Assembly (NCBI GenBank): GCA_000442125.1
Contig: KE546977.1
Coordinates: 1,054,001 to 1,118,000 of the forward strand
Length of the DNA stretch: 64,000 nt
Direction: 5' to 3'
Source of the DNA: Opeltia flavorubescens
Lineage: Eukaryota; Ascomycota; Lecanoromycetes; Teloschistales; Teloschistaceae
A program made the translations under genes and the position numbers. The stretch's first letter is position 1. The number at the start of each line of letters is the position of its first letter. Below the pieces are notes generated by a model that saw only the letters and a list, made by a program, of their open reading frames with translations, made no database searches and was not told the DNA's origin. Shown here piece after piece: positions 10,885 through 22,549 of this stretch.

Positions 10885-13511
10885 GTTAACGTCCCGTCCC
10901 TTTACTGTGGCGTGGATGATGAGTGGGTGTCCGGGTCGGGAGATATTGCTCCCCTTCAAGCTCGCACGGGACAGGAAATTAGTGGGTAGGTGATCGCAGC
11001 CATGTACTTGCGATCAGTTCATAGCTTGTGGCATGCTGAAAGAATCCTTTGGTCTGCTATTCTGTCAGCTTTGTCAAAGGATGCAGTATCTCGAAACCCG
11101 ACGAATCAACGCGTAGAATAAGCGGAAGCGCGATGCTGACCAATCATGCGGAATACGAAGCATGAAATTCAATAGTGGAGCCAGCAGATCTCGATCTATC
11201 GATCTTGGTTCGTGTACCACCGACCTTAAGGCTCTTGAGCCCCTGAAGCCGCTATTCCTGGCCGCATTGGAATGTGCACGTTGTTGCTATGATGCTATCA
11301 CGAGAATAGAGATCTTTTAAGCCTCTAGCTTGTCATACCCTCGTGCTCTCCGGAGTGTAGAGAGCGCGGTCATCTCCGCCCACAGCCAGGATTACCCAAG
11401 GCCTTGACCCGAACTAGGAATATTTGACGCAGACGGCGACTTCGGCCGTCGCTCGCCTCGTCCATCCCTCTCCTTGCCTAGAACGCCTTTTGATCGCCCG
11501 TTGCACCATAGCCCAGCCTCTGATCGCCCGTTTTACTGCCTCTGCGACTCTTGTGCCTTAGCGGATGGCTCCATTCCCTGTTTTAGACACGCTGCATCTT
11601 CCTTTGGGATGATGAGATCTGCTTGTGCAAGTAGTGCAGCTAGGCTACTGCTTATGTAGCTCGCCGATGAAAAAAAGCAATGACAACATTGCGGTCAGTG
11701 TGTCAGCCTTTTGGAGCGAAGAGGATTCCCCTTCGCGTGAGCCGGGCAGAGATACCGGCTGAGCGAACGTGGAAATTGCTCGGCCTTAAAGCCAATGCTT
11801 TATTACAATGAAGATCTTGGTGCATAGAACATTCATTTCCATCCATCCTCGTCATCCTCAGCTTATTGCTACCCCGCCCAACTTGCCGTGCAAATGAGCA
11901 AGCAAAGTTTGCTTCAGATTATGGCTGACGGAAGTGAGACTTAAGGCCCTGGCACTTGCGTTTAAGCGACTGGAGACGCACTCACTAACGCACATGGAAC
12001 CCTAGCATCCTGGATTCCGGCTTGATTGGACCCTTTCGCCGTCCCTGATTGGACCTCTCGATTGTTCAGTGTCTCTCCGGTGCCATCTCCCATCATCTCC
12101 ACCAGAGCGAGCACACACTCGCTCACACGTCTTAATTGTGCCTTTTGCCGGAAGGGTGCCGCGCAGCTGAGTGTTGGCAATCCTTCCAAGCAGCCAACCT
12201 AGGGTCCATCCCGGCTGTAGTGGAGACAGCTTAGGATGCTGACCATGGCTCGGACAAATGGTCTGCTAAGACCCTGCAAAACACCCGCGATATCTGTTGC
12301 TTCTTTGTCTCCTTATCCGAATCGCCCAAGCCCAGCAGCTCCATTGGCCTCGACGTGGCGGCTTAAACGAGGGGTAACAAGGCGTTTGTTGGAAGTTGGG
12401 GAAGCTTAAGGACCCTTGGTCTCCGCTTGCCAACATTTGATACAAGTCGTATAAACCCACGAGGAACGCACAACTTGCCGGTGAAATGACACAGCGCCGC
12501 ATACTCCCCAGAAGCAGAGCCGATGCATCAGGCCTCAGACTATTGCCGGTATGGTGGAGACGGACATGCAGTAACACATAGCGCCCTTGCATCCCTCATG
12601 GCTCCTTATGACGACCATGATTGACAATATATTTATGATATGGGCGCCATGTGTGCCGATGAGAAAGTGGGATGTCAGGATTCTGTTGTATCGTATGTTT
12701 TTGAAGAAAATGTGAAACCCCAAACCATGAATAGCTGGGCTGTAGACAAGGCCGGCAGTAGAGGCTTCTAGAGGTGCCTATGATTGGTGCCGACTGTTTG
12801 GTTAAGCACCCTGGGCGCTCAGGCTCTACCTGGAGTTGATCATTACGCATTATTATTTTTCTGGGCTGAACTTCCACAACCCATACCCAATCCCAACCCG
12901 CGTGCTAGAACCAACCCAAAACACTTGTCCCTCTACTACCGACCAGACCCTCTCTTTGACTCTTCGAACGTGGATGAAATTCTCCTAATTCACGTCGACG
13001 CTTTCATGATCCTTTGCTGTATTCGAACGGCGCAGCTACCAGACATTCCTTCGCCCTTGGCAGACTCGTGACCCCCTTCTGGTCCAGCGGTCTTTCAACA
13101 TTTCTCCCCATGCTTCAACAGGTAGCTGAGGCTACTCTTGTTGCACCTGCGCACAGATGCGCCAGGGCATCGACTTCTGAGGTCTGATTGAGAGAGGCAA
13201 TGGAAGCTGTTCCATCGGTACGCTCCACCGCACTCCGCTCGTTTCGATCCATCCTTGATCATCTTTCACGATTCCCCTCACTTGACCACGACTGTTGCAT
13301 CCACAATGCGTGCTTCTCTTACAATTGATCATGACGGAACATCGTATGCTGACCACCCTATTACGGCCAGCTGTGTGCCACAGGTACCATTGGAGTTGCG
13401 GCAATAGGCCTCGCGTTCGGATACAGACCACACACAACCGATACCAGGCCTCCATCGAACAAGCGAAAAGCCCCACCGTATGCGAATCTACACGAGCCAT
13501 TCAGTACAGCG
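10885..13511. other. Long intergenic region upstream of GCN20 and the 1095-residue gene
   Basis: About 2.6 kb between divergent genes. No frame here shows recognisable protein similarity, and I found no tRNA pattern. The last few hundred bases before 13512 are pyrimidine-rich and probably belong to a long 5' leader. The rest could hold a non-coding transcript or enhancer-like promoter, but I see no direct sign. Confidence 0.5.
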
Positions 13512-16500
13512 ATGTCTCCTGCAACACCAGCGGCCATGCCTAAGTCAGCCTCAGCGCCGACGACCCGGTTACGAAAGCGAAATTCAACCGGGTGGCCACT
13601 GAACTCGTCTAATAAGCTCGAGAGTGGGAGAATGACGGCACCAACAGTATTAGATGTGGACATGGACCAGGAGCCGAGACCAAGGTCGGAAGTGTTGGCT
13701 GAGAATCCTCGTCCCCTATCAACTCACGCAAATTCATTGTTTGAGTTCAAGGGCAATGGGACTGCTAAGTCAACCTGGCTTCGGAAGATGTCTACATTGT
13801 CTTCATCGAGGGATGGCAGTCGAGTATCGACCCCGCTTCCCGATTCTCCTTCTATATCTTATTCCAATGGATCTACTGCGCCCTTCTTGTCGGATCCTTC
13901 ACCTGCCAACCCTTCCGTCACGCATCGGAATAAGCTAGTAAAACGAAGTTCTTCGCACCGGGCCTTGAGCAGCACTACAATGCATTCGACGCTTCGCAGG
14001 CCAGCTACAAGCCATCAACGGTATGCCACGCTACAGCAACAATTGCAGCCTGACGAAAAGCCGGTTGTACACGCGACGCCTCGGTCATCATTGTTTTTCA
14101 ATGATTTGCAGGAGGAGGAATTATCATCAGATGACTCAATACAGTCATGGCAATGTCTTTTCAGACCAAAGAACATGCGGCCAAGTAAGGGCGGATCTTC
14201 ACGTGTCCGTAACACGGCAGGTAGTGTACATCGAAACGAGGCTATGAAAACAATCGTGCCAGAGATCGACAAATTACCTACTTTACTTCTTGCAACTTCC
14301 ATAACACCAAGATCTGGGCGAAAAGTGAGCGATAGAGGTCAGTCAGCTCAAAAGGATGGCCAAGGGCCTTTTACGCCTGCTCGAGGTGAAAGAGAGGGTG
14401 AACAGCCGAGGAGCGATAGCACTTTGAGGCGACGAAGGACAAAAACGGATCTGGACTCGGAATCTCGACCAAGACGCTCTTTTTCGATTGCAGACATGTT
14501 TCCTTCACCATCGCCCTCAACTTGGAAGATAGCACGCACTGGTAGTTTAAGGCGGGCCGAGGGCACAGTCGGTGCGTCGAGCGGAAGAAGGATCGTTTCA
14601 GCCCCTCAATCCACAAAACCCAGACACACTCGAGGCACGTCGCACAGTAAACCGAGCCACGGATCTGTTGCGAGGTCTAAGCCTATTGTGACAGACGAAA
14701 GACAAGAACCATCACTGAATTCAAGTCCCATCAACGCATACGGTCGCGCGGCCTCTTCTCCCCTCCCGCCTCTCAACCGGCTGTCAGCATTTGAGATCGA
14801 GCTCCCTGGTGCTGCTCCCTCCTACCCCACGACCCCACAGTCAGATGTACCGTTCGCCTTGTCTAGGCACTCTTCACCTCCGTCGCCATCTATGTCTTCC
14901 CCACTGGGACCTTTCTCTAACAGGAACAGAAACCTTCATCCATCCTTGGCCATTTCAGATAAGGGTTCCACCTTACTTGGCTCTGACAATGACAACAGTC
15001 GAATTCTGTCAGGCGACGAAGATGACAACGATTTCGGAAGCGAAACTGTTTACGACTCAACCAGAACAGGTGCTACAGGAAGTAGTCATTCAAACATAAG
15101 AAAGCCTGCAATTGAGACCATTTTCGACGAATCTTTAGCGGTAGATTATCAGAAGAACAAAGCGATCGCTCTCCATGAGCTTCTCTCACATGATTCATTC
15201 AACGTTGAGGACGTGCAGCAAAACCGCATTGTCGAAGAGCAAGAGAGCGCCACGGTGCCTGGCCAGGCTACATCATTAAGTAAGGAGGGCCGCGTCCCCA
15301 CTTCAAGTCATACTATGTCAGGGCAACCTTCAGGAAGTTTATTACCACCTACTACCGGACTCCAAAACCTCAATTCGGCCCATGAACCAGGTACAGTACC
15401 CGAGGAACTGTCTGATCAAGAGGTGTGGGCCATCGAAAGTCTGAGTGTCTCCGATCAGAGTTCAAACCGTGAAAACATGGCCTCACAAGACGTCGCAACA
15501 CCTTCCGAGCCACTCGACTTACCTAACCAAGATGTACAGGCCTCCACTCCTCAATCAGTGTCTGAGAGATCTCACAAAGCCTCAAAACCAAATATATCTG
15601 CGTGGTCAGAATCGTCACCTGGGAGTAGAGACCCATTTTCACTGGGACCGAGAATCACGAACGGCATTCAAGGGCACGAGAACCGTGGTAGTCGTACCAC
15701 AGCTCGTCGAGGTCCCAGCGCTTTCCATTCGAGGAGTCAGAGCGTCCCCCTCGCGCCGGAGAATGCTAATCACCGTACGAATACGTCCAAATTGGAAGCC
15801 TGGGTGCTCGGCAATAAGGGTGTCAGCGAAGACTGGGATTGTGATTTTGATTTCGATGAAGGCTCGCCCGTCCCTAGACCGAAACATACTGAGGACGAAC
15901 CTATCCGGACAAGTATATCATCTGGCATGCTTGTACCTCGATCGATCATGGAGCGTCAAGCGAGCGTTCATGGACAATTCGGACACGTCAAAGAACTCAC
16001 GATACTCGTGGAGGAGTTGAAGATCTTGAGAGAGCAGGCTTCTGTCTTAGACGTCGTGAACGGACCCTCGGCCGAACTGTGGAAAGAGGCCGATGGCATT
16101 ATCAACCTGGCTACACTGGACGATGACGAGCGCGATATTTTCCCGCCGCGATCACCGAACTCGCCCGGGTTTGACCTCGATCCGTTCGAAGAAGACTCGC
16201 CATCGGTGACTAATCGGCGGAGATCGGTGGTCTCTCAAGCAGTACAACACGCTTCCGACAGTGCCGAGCGCAAGTCCGGACACCATACGCCAGCTCACTC
16301 AACCCCCGAACGGTCGAGGCAGGATACGCCGCAGGGCTCTAGACCGCGCAAAGAATCAGTAGCCAAGGCCAAATCTGTCCTGGAAACCATTCATCAACAG
16401 AGGAACCACTATAGTCCCAACCTTTCCAACGAGCGAAATGTTCAAAAGAAGCTGCCGTTTGATACAACATCACTCCGAGATCTTGTCACTCGCGCTGGAG

Positions 16501-16799
16501 TTGTCAAAAGAGCTCTGAAGGAGATCGTTCGTCGTGCCGAAAGGGCTGCAGAAAATTCCTCTCCTTCGACGCCTCGCGATGCACGCTCTAGGGACTCATT
16601 AGCACACGATAGACCACCACCGAAGCCCGATCCACCTTTTAGCCAGATTTTCCAACCTCCGAATTCCTCTCCATCGGCAAACAAACCAACCCGAGTCACG
16701 CAGAGCCCCAAAGGCGTCGGCAACAGTTTCCGAAGCGCAACCATTGCTGGCAATGATAATGAGATTAACGGGCACATGAAAATGATGACAGTCGTCTGA
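13512..16799 (+). CDS. Large disordered protein of unknown function (1095 residues)
   Basis: Uninterrupted open frame of 1095 residues, Ser/Pro/Arg-rich and mostly of disordered composition, without signal peptide or membrane segment. The N-terminal third has many basic-Ser clusters (RSSSHRALSS, RRSFSIADMFPSP) that look like kinase or 14-3-3 sites. The only block that looks folded is near residues 750-880: an acidic WDCDFDFDEGSP motif, then MERQASVHGQFGHVKELTIL, a helical stretch VEELKILREQA, and ELWKEADGIINLATLDDDE. A second conserved-looking stretch near residues 980-1025 reads KKLPFDTTSLRDLVTRAGVV followed by KRALKEIVRRAE. These look like protein-binding helices. I do not recognise the family; a cell-cycle or septation scaffold is possible but unproven. 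The start at 13512 is the first ATG; an upstream coding exon cannot be excluded. Confidence 0.75.
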   Translation: MSPATPAAMPKSASAPTTRLRKRNSTGWPLNSSNKLESGRMTAPTVLDVDMDQEPRPRSEVLAENPRPLSTHANSLFEFKGNGTAKSTWLRKMSTLSSSRDGSRVSTPLPDSPSISYSNGSTAPFLSDPSPANPSVTHRNKLVKRSSSHRALSSTTMHSTLRRPATSHQRYATLQQQLQPDEKPVVHATPRSSLFFNDLQEEELSSDDSIQSWQCLFRPKNMRPSKGGSSRVRNTAGSVHRNEAMKTIVPEIDKLPTLLLATSITPRSGRKVSDRGQSAQKDGQGPFTPARGEREGEQPRSDSTLRRRRTKTDLDSESRPRRSFSIADMFPSPSPSTWKIARTGSLRRAEGTVGASSGRRIVSAPQSTKPRHTRGTSHSKPSHGSVARSKPIVTDERQEPSLNSSPINAYGRAASSPLPPLNRLSAFEIELPGAAPSYPTTPQSDVPFALSRHSSPPSPSMSSPLGPFSNRNRNLHPSLAISDKGSTLLGSDNDNSRILSGDEDDNDFGSETVYDSTRTGATGSSHSNIRKPAIETIFDESLAVDYQKNKAIALHELLSHDSFNVEDVQQNRIVEEQESATVPGQATSLSKEGRVPTSSHTMSGQPSGSLLPPTTGLQNLNSAHEPGTVPEELSDQEVWAIESLSVSDQSSNRENMASQDVATPSEPLDLPNQDVQASTPQSVSERSHKASKPNISAWSESSPGSRDPFSLGPRITNGIQGHENRGSRTTARRGPSAFHSRSQSVPLAPENANHRTNTSKLEAWVLGNKGVSEDWDCDFDFDEGSPVPRPKHTEDEPIRTSISSGMLVPRSIMERQASVHGQFGHVKELTILVEELKILREQASVLDVVNGPSAELWKEADGIINLATLDDDERDIFPPRSPNSPGFDLDPFEEDSPSVTNRRRSVVSQAVQHASDSAERKSGHHTPAHSTPERSRQDTPQGSRPRKESVAKAKSVLETIHQQRNHYSPNLSNERNVQKKLPFDTTSLRDLVTRAGVVKRALKEIVRRAERAAENSSPSTPRDARSRDSLAHDRPPPKPDPPFSQIFQPPNSSPSANKPTRVTQSPKGVGNSFRSATIAGNDNEINGHMKMMTVV

Positions 16800-18155
16800 C
16801 TTCCTTGTCATAGAGTGCATCCATCCGACATTGAAAAGTTCTTGACGAGCTGTATCCATTACGAACTTCTCTTATTTTGTATGTATGATAAAGACCTTTG
16901 TACATTCCCTGTGCCTTTCGTAACGTCCGCCACGACGCCTGGCATCTCAGCGATTTTCCTTTTGCCGTTTGTCCAGCATATACGAGCGTTTCCTTTTTCC
17001 GCATCGATACATGGCGGCGGCAGGTTTTCATGAAAAGGGGAGGGATCACATCGTGCTGCCTCTGTTCCTTTTTTTCCTCTTTTTGCGATCTGTACTCGGG
17101 GGTAGAATAAAAAAAGGGGACAAAAGCAACCAAGCATTGGTAGGATATGGAAGGCCGCGAATTACAGGCATCTTCGGAGGTCAATCGTTAGTCTAATGAT
17201 GTGGTGAGGTTGGAGAAGAGTGTCGTGGGTGTAGTCGTCGGGATCAATCATCGTCGCAACGATATGTGTCAAGGCATACGAGATAGACAAGACGTAATGA
17301 TATTTTTCTTCCTCCGTAGACTTCTGGTATTTCTTCGCCGCCAGTGGCAGATTCTTGGCTAATTGACATTCGAGCCTACGAACCCCGAAAAGGACTGAAT
17401 GATGAGCTGAGATGATAGATATCGTTACTCTTCAGCGCCTGCTTTGACGATATTGACTAAAAAACATGCAAATCCTTCTTATGATATCGCCATTCTCAGT
17501 CCCCCTTTCCCAAATCTGATTCGAATTAGCTTGTTTCTCGACTTCAATGCAATGTTCACTGAGACGAAGCATCTTATTTCCTATCCTTAATAAGGGGAAT
17601 AAGCCCCCATATCCACAATCTTCTCCACCGTACGATAGATATCTATTGATATGGAGGAGGCTTTACTCGACTTCACGATCCATGACTTGGGCGAGGTTTC
17701 GAAAATGGTGACTTCTTGGATCCATCATTAACCATGAGCTATTGTCGATATTTGTCCGTTCTTTAGAAAACGGCAGCCCATACCGCGCCTGGGGCACACG
17801 TATCAATATGTCACCAGAAGGAGTGCCAGGATCAGTAAGTATTGGAATAATCAAGTGAAGACTAGAGATCTTTTGCTACAGATTCCTCATCTAATGTCAG
17901 TTTTCATTCGGAGTTTTCCAAGTTGTGTCCGTAACAGCTAAGACTAACGGCGACTCGATGCTGAACTACTAGCTATGGACTGGTTTTTTGTAGTACATTC
18001 ATCTCCTTCCTACAGTATTTGCAAAGCATTCTCAAGCATTAAAAACTCCTTGACGACCCAAACTGAGACCGCCCTCTGTGCGCGCGGGTTCATTCCCATG
18101 CCTTTTCTCATCCTTCGAAGTGTCCAAATCTGATGGAGCTCGCAAACCACATAAC
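16800..18155. other. Intergenic, 3' flank of the 1095-residue gene
   Basis: About 1.35 kb. The first 400 bp are T-rich with polypyrimidine runs and probably hold the 3' untranslated region. The rest has only short frames on either strand with no recognised similarity. Confidence 0.5.
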
Positions 18156-18773
18156 CTACACCGTTCCATGTAACGCAGCTTGGGTTGCCAATACGTTTGC
18201 AACTGTGTTGAACTCCCTCCTGATTTCCCAAAAACGGATTAATAGCCCACGATTTTCCCAATACGTGAGCCTGGCTTGGAGTGCTAGCCATTGATCCGCG
18301 TTCTCTATAACGCATCTGCGCGGATCTCGCCAATCAAGTTCAGCGCAACGGGGCATATCCTCACATACACCTTGAACGACCGAATCGCTGTCCGAGGCAA
18401 TGACTAATGTATCGAAGCCTTCTTCCAGCCAATCGACAGCATCCAAGGCGGCAATGGCAGCCATTATGCAGGCACGTTTTTCGTGGAGCGGACCAGGCCC
18501 TGTCACCCGTTTACTGACATGCTGATCTGGTGAACATTCTATTCCGAAGCCGGATCGGGCTTCTGGCGTCACGTAAAAAAGACAGGCGCCCGCGATGAAG
18601 ACAAGGGCTTTTCGTCGGCTGGTTGCGTATATATACCGTTGACGAGGAACGCGTCCATAGCTCCAACCGATAGGAAATAGAGAGAGCGGTTGGGAATCCG
18701 GAGGGGTAGTATACCGGCGATAAATCCTACCGTCAGAAGGAATGACTGGAGTGGGCGGACCTATCGGCGCCAT
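18156..18773 (-). CDS. RNase H-like fold protein, probably catalytically inactive
   Basis: Single-exon frame of 205 residues. From about residue 55 it follows the RNase H type 1 plan: first strand KALVFIAGACL, helix KRACIMAAIAALDAV, strand TLVIASDSDSVVQGV, and C-terminal EFNTVANVLATQAAL. In active family members the four acids sit in DG(S/A)C, RAE, SDS and VAD positions. Here the first is Ala (IAGAC), the second Cys (RACIM) and the last Asn (VANVL); only the SDSD site keeps Asp. So the fold is likely kept and nuclease activity lost, or the gene is decaying. The N-terminal segment (YRRYTTPPDSQPLSLFPIGW) is outside the fold. I recall similar stand-alone genes in Leotiomycetes, but this cannot be checked here. 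No flanking repeats show transfer by an element. Confidence 0.65.
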   Translation of the reverse strand: MAPIGPPTPVIPSDGRIYRRYTTPPDSQPLSLFPIGWSYGRVPRQRYIYATSRRKALVFIAGACLFYVTPEARSGFGIECSPDQHVSKRVTGPGPLHEKRACIMAAIAALDAVDWLEEGFDTLVIASDSDSVVQGVCEDMPRCAELDWRDPRRCVIENADQWLALQARLTYWENRGLLIRFWEIRREFNTVANVLATQAALHGTV

Positions 18774-19628
18774 GCTTCGAAGCTTGCCTTAAAGAGTACA
18801 ATGCAAACTGCTTTGGTTGTCTCAATCTGATTAGACTTGGGTTACAACCAGTATTGCGACTAGAACCGTCAGCATGCAGAGGTACTGGATGTCGACGCAC
18901 TTTACATTCAGCGAACGGAACTCAAATCCACTGTGTCTAGCATCGATGACCCGCCTTTCAGCTCACCATTACTTGATTTTGATACTGGATAGTTGGAGAC
19001 AGCGACGTCTTTTGGGGCTAGCAACTACCCTCACGACGACTCGATGGAGAACTGAATGGCAGTCTTTATCTTGTAAATATCATGCTGACCAAAAAGAATG
19101 CTTAAAAAGTTGATAGCCAAAGTTCGGAGCAATGAAGAGTAGACTTAGGACAAGAGAGATCAGAGTCACTCATCTCAACATATTTTCTTGAAGGGAAGGA
19201 GCGATGCATGATGAAGCGTCTGGGCCTATTCAAGCAAGAGCGCTCGATTGAATTGAGACAATGAATACTCGGAAAAGACAATATGGCTTGATACGTAACC
19301 TCATTATTAAGGAACGGACTAGATAGCTAGCAGTAGAGGCAAAGAAAGGGAACATTATAAGCATATCGCTCGCATCTACTGAAACAATACCAAGCGGGTG
19401 GTGAGTTCAGGGATCTCATTTGTAATCTTACAATTGGATAATTCGTTCGATTCTAGATACTGCAAGCATGAGTACTCTCAATGGTATAAAGTTGAATGAC
19501 GCTAACAGAGTAGAGTACGGAGTAGCCGAGGAGTACCTCCGATATTCTGATCGGCCAATCAAATTCATCTTGAGATAGTCTCGAATAACGAACGTCAGAG
19601 AACCCAATCACCGGTATCATGCCGCCAG
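18774..19628. other. Intergenic, divergent promoter region
   Basis: About 855 bp between the minus-strand RNase H-like gene and the plus-strand G-patch gene. It holds both promoters; no feature beyond short random frames. Confidence 0.5.
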
Positions 19629-21916
19629 ATGGCCCATAAACGGTCTCGCGCAACCTTCGAGGCCGATCTGCAGGCTCAGCAATCGCCATACGTTGTTTAT
19701 GGTACCCCACTACCGCCTCTAGATCCCGAGACCCGCGATGATGGCTCCTATGTCCCTGTATGGAAACAAGAGGTCACCGATGAACAGGGAAGGAAGAGGC
19801 TACATGGTGCTTTTACAGGCGGCTTCAGTGCTGGGTAAATCTCTCTCCCTACCCAACGTCGATGGAAGTATGCCAGACATTGACTTGTCGTCTCAGATAT
19901 TTCAATACCGTTGGATCGAAGGAAGGATGGACTCCCTCCACCTTTGTCTCGTCTCGCAAGGAGAAGGGAAAGGAGGGCGCCCACACAAAACAGCAAAAGC
20001 CGGAGGACTTCATGGATGAGGAGGATATCGCGGATGCGGAAGAAGCCAGGAAGTTACAGACCACCGATTCGTTTGCTGGTTTTGGTACAAGCGCCGAAGA
20101 TGTCCAGAGGAATACCAGCGTGATGGATATACTTAAGACGACCGGCGAGACAATGGGCGTAAAGCTGTTGAAGAAGATGGGGTGGCGGGAGGGTCAGGGT
20201 ATAGGGCCAAAGATTAGGAGGAAGGCAAGAACAGATCAGAAGGACGATCCTGGCGGTGATGATGGCGATGGAAACCAAGATACACATCTATTCGCACCAG
20301 ACGACTCGCAGATGATATCCTTTCTACGTAAGCATGATAGAAAGGGGCTGGGATTTGAAGGCGAAGGACGACTGGGTGAGACGAGTGTCAATACATCAAG
20401 AGCTGGTGTCACGAAGGGTGAAGAGGACGAGGAACCAGGTATCGGCACACTACCTCGCAACACCAAACCCAAGAAAAAAAAAGCCTCAGCTCGAGGCGCG
20501 TTCGGCGTTGGGATATTAAACGACACTGGTTCAGATGATGACGATCCTTACAGTACCGGTCCTAAGATTTCCTACAACCGAGTCGTGGGTGGCGACAGGA
20601 AGAAAAAAAAGCCAGATATCACCAAACCTTCCGCTAATCCTCTCCTCAACAACAAGCCTGTATTTATATCAAAGAAGAAAGCTTTCTCGAATCTGTCCTC
20701 CAATCTTCGCCGCTGCCATGATGGCCGTTTGCCTCTCGACGGTTTTGTATTATCTAGCAATCCAATTTCCTCATCCTCGGCCCCTCAGGACGGCCGGTAT
20801 CTTCCTCCCAAAATTCCTGATGGTTGGAAATCGGCGCAGACTCCTCTTTCAATGCAGATTGAAACCTCAGATCCAAGTGCTTATCGTTTCATGGCAGACG
20901 TAGCGAAATCATCGACTTTAACTCCTAAATCTCGCGCAGCTATTCTTGGTGAAACAGCTCTGCCAGGAAAGTCGATCTTTGACTATCTTACACCAGACGC
21001 CCGTTCTCGCATTGCAACAGCAACCAACAACCAGCACCTACCACCTGCTCTTTCCGAAGCTACTAGCCAATCCTCGGCTTCTAAGCCCCTTGACTCTCTT
21101 ATCCCGGCCCTTTCATCTGAGACCGCCATCACAGCACTTGGACGCGGAACAGCTGGCTGGATGCCGTATGCCGAAGACCTCTCAAAACGTGCCCGCTATC
21201 GCCTTTTCCTTGAAATACGTGCTGGACTGCGGCCCGAAGGCACATTGCCTGAGAAGGCAGCAGGTCTTAGTACAGATGACTGGGTGAAAGAGATGCAGGA
21301 ATTTGCACATGCGGCGCAGATCTTCAAGCCGATGACGGGTATAATGGCAACGCGATTCACGAGCTCCTCAAGCGCACCTAAGCTGGCGAGTGATGTTCCT
21401 GACCGACATGCTACTGCCGGTGAGGTGAATAGTGAAGAGATTCTCTTAAGTAAACCAAGCGAGAGAGCCAAGGACCCGAAAGAGGAGGCAGCGAAGCTGG
21501 GTATGTATGGTCCGATGACGAGAGAAGTCAAGGAATTCTACCCGAGCAGACTGCTGTGTAAAAGATTTAACATCCGCCCGCCCGCCCATGTGCAGGTTGA
21601 CCCTGGACAGGTCCCTCCGGATCCAGGCGGCGGCGGGACCGGTAGGAATGGAGTAGCAAAAACTCATTCTGAGGCGATGCCACAGCGCAGATTGGAGTTA
21701 GTTGGAAAGAGGGATATGGACCAATTAATGAGAGAGCGGGGAGATAGGGGAGTGAGTGATAACGAGAGGACTATCGACAGCGAGCATAGGCTGGACAAAT
21801 TGGAGGTTGAGGAGAAGGTGGTGGTTGATCCCGAAAGGAATGAAGCCCTGGAAAAGGAGAAACCTGGAGAGGAGGTATTCAAGGCTATCTTCGGAAGCGA
21901 TAGTGAGGATGAATGA
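19629..21916 (+). CDS. G-patch domain protein, GPATCH1/TOUGH type, 2 exons
   Basis: Exons 19629-19834 and 19897-21916 give 741 residues. The N-terminal DUF1604-type segment ([20 protein letters not shown], then [20 protein letters not shown]) runs across the intron (GG|GTAAAT ... CTCAG|A) and is typical of the GPATCH1/TOUGH family. The G-patch follows near residues 145-175: [18 protein letters not shown], with the spaced glycines that activate DEAH-box RNA helicases. The middle carries Lys-rich low-complexity segments, and the C-terminus is acidic (FGSDSEDE). Animal and plant relatives act in late pre-mRNA splicing or RNA processing; that role is inferred for this gene. Length is in the family range. 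Confidence 0.88.
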
Positions 21917-22549
21917 GCTTATGGAGGGCTAGTAGGAGCAGTCCTTCCTGGCGGAATGTAAGTGCGTGAGATTCGAGTGCCTAAATAAGTCCGGGAGGTC
22001 TCCATCTCGCTGTCATTCTAATCATCGCCTCAGATACCCAAGTAAGTCGTTACTTTTTTATGTAGTCAACGTGATACTCGAAGCCCAGTGGCTGTTGGCA
22101 AGCAGCAAACCTTCCGGCAAATATGTACACCATATCTTGTTAATCTCATCCAACGCTTCTAAATAAGTTTGAAGCATATCCTTTATCTGGCTCATGTTGC
22201 CTGTCATTGAATGTAATTGGTGGAAAGTCTCTTTGATAGGCTGGAATATCATCCGTTATAATGGCACGCTACAGTTATGATGGGAAGCCCGTTCATTAAT
22301 GGCCGACAGTGAAACTGTCTACACGACGAAACTAGGTAAATGAACATGAATTAATTAAGCGAGCTTGATTGGAATGAATGATTCGTTCATTTTATTTGAG
22401 GTCATCCACAACTCCTCTTGCAGTTCTGCCACCGCCAATTGAAGCCCAGATCAAAAAGAAGACGCTTAAACAACCGTTCTATTTGATCTCGTCTTAGTCT
22501 CATTCTTGAATCTTTAGAGAGATCTTGTATTCAAAGCGGCAGCAAGATC
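21917..22549. other. Intergenic
   Basis: About 630 bp between two plus-strand genes, AT-rich toward 22300-22450. Holds the 3' end of the G-patch gene and the promoter of the next gene. Nothing else seen. Confidence 0.5.

Noticed and set aside
13512-16799. Byr4/Bfa1-type septation GAP
   Set aside because: The acidic DFDF motif recalls it, but the known N-terminal and C-terminal Byr4 blocks are absent.
18156-18773. Retroelement remnant
   Set aside because: No reverse transcriptase, terminal repeats or poly-A tail nearby; it reads as a stand-alone gene.
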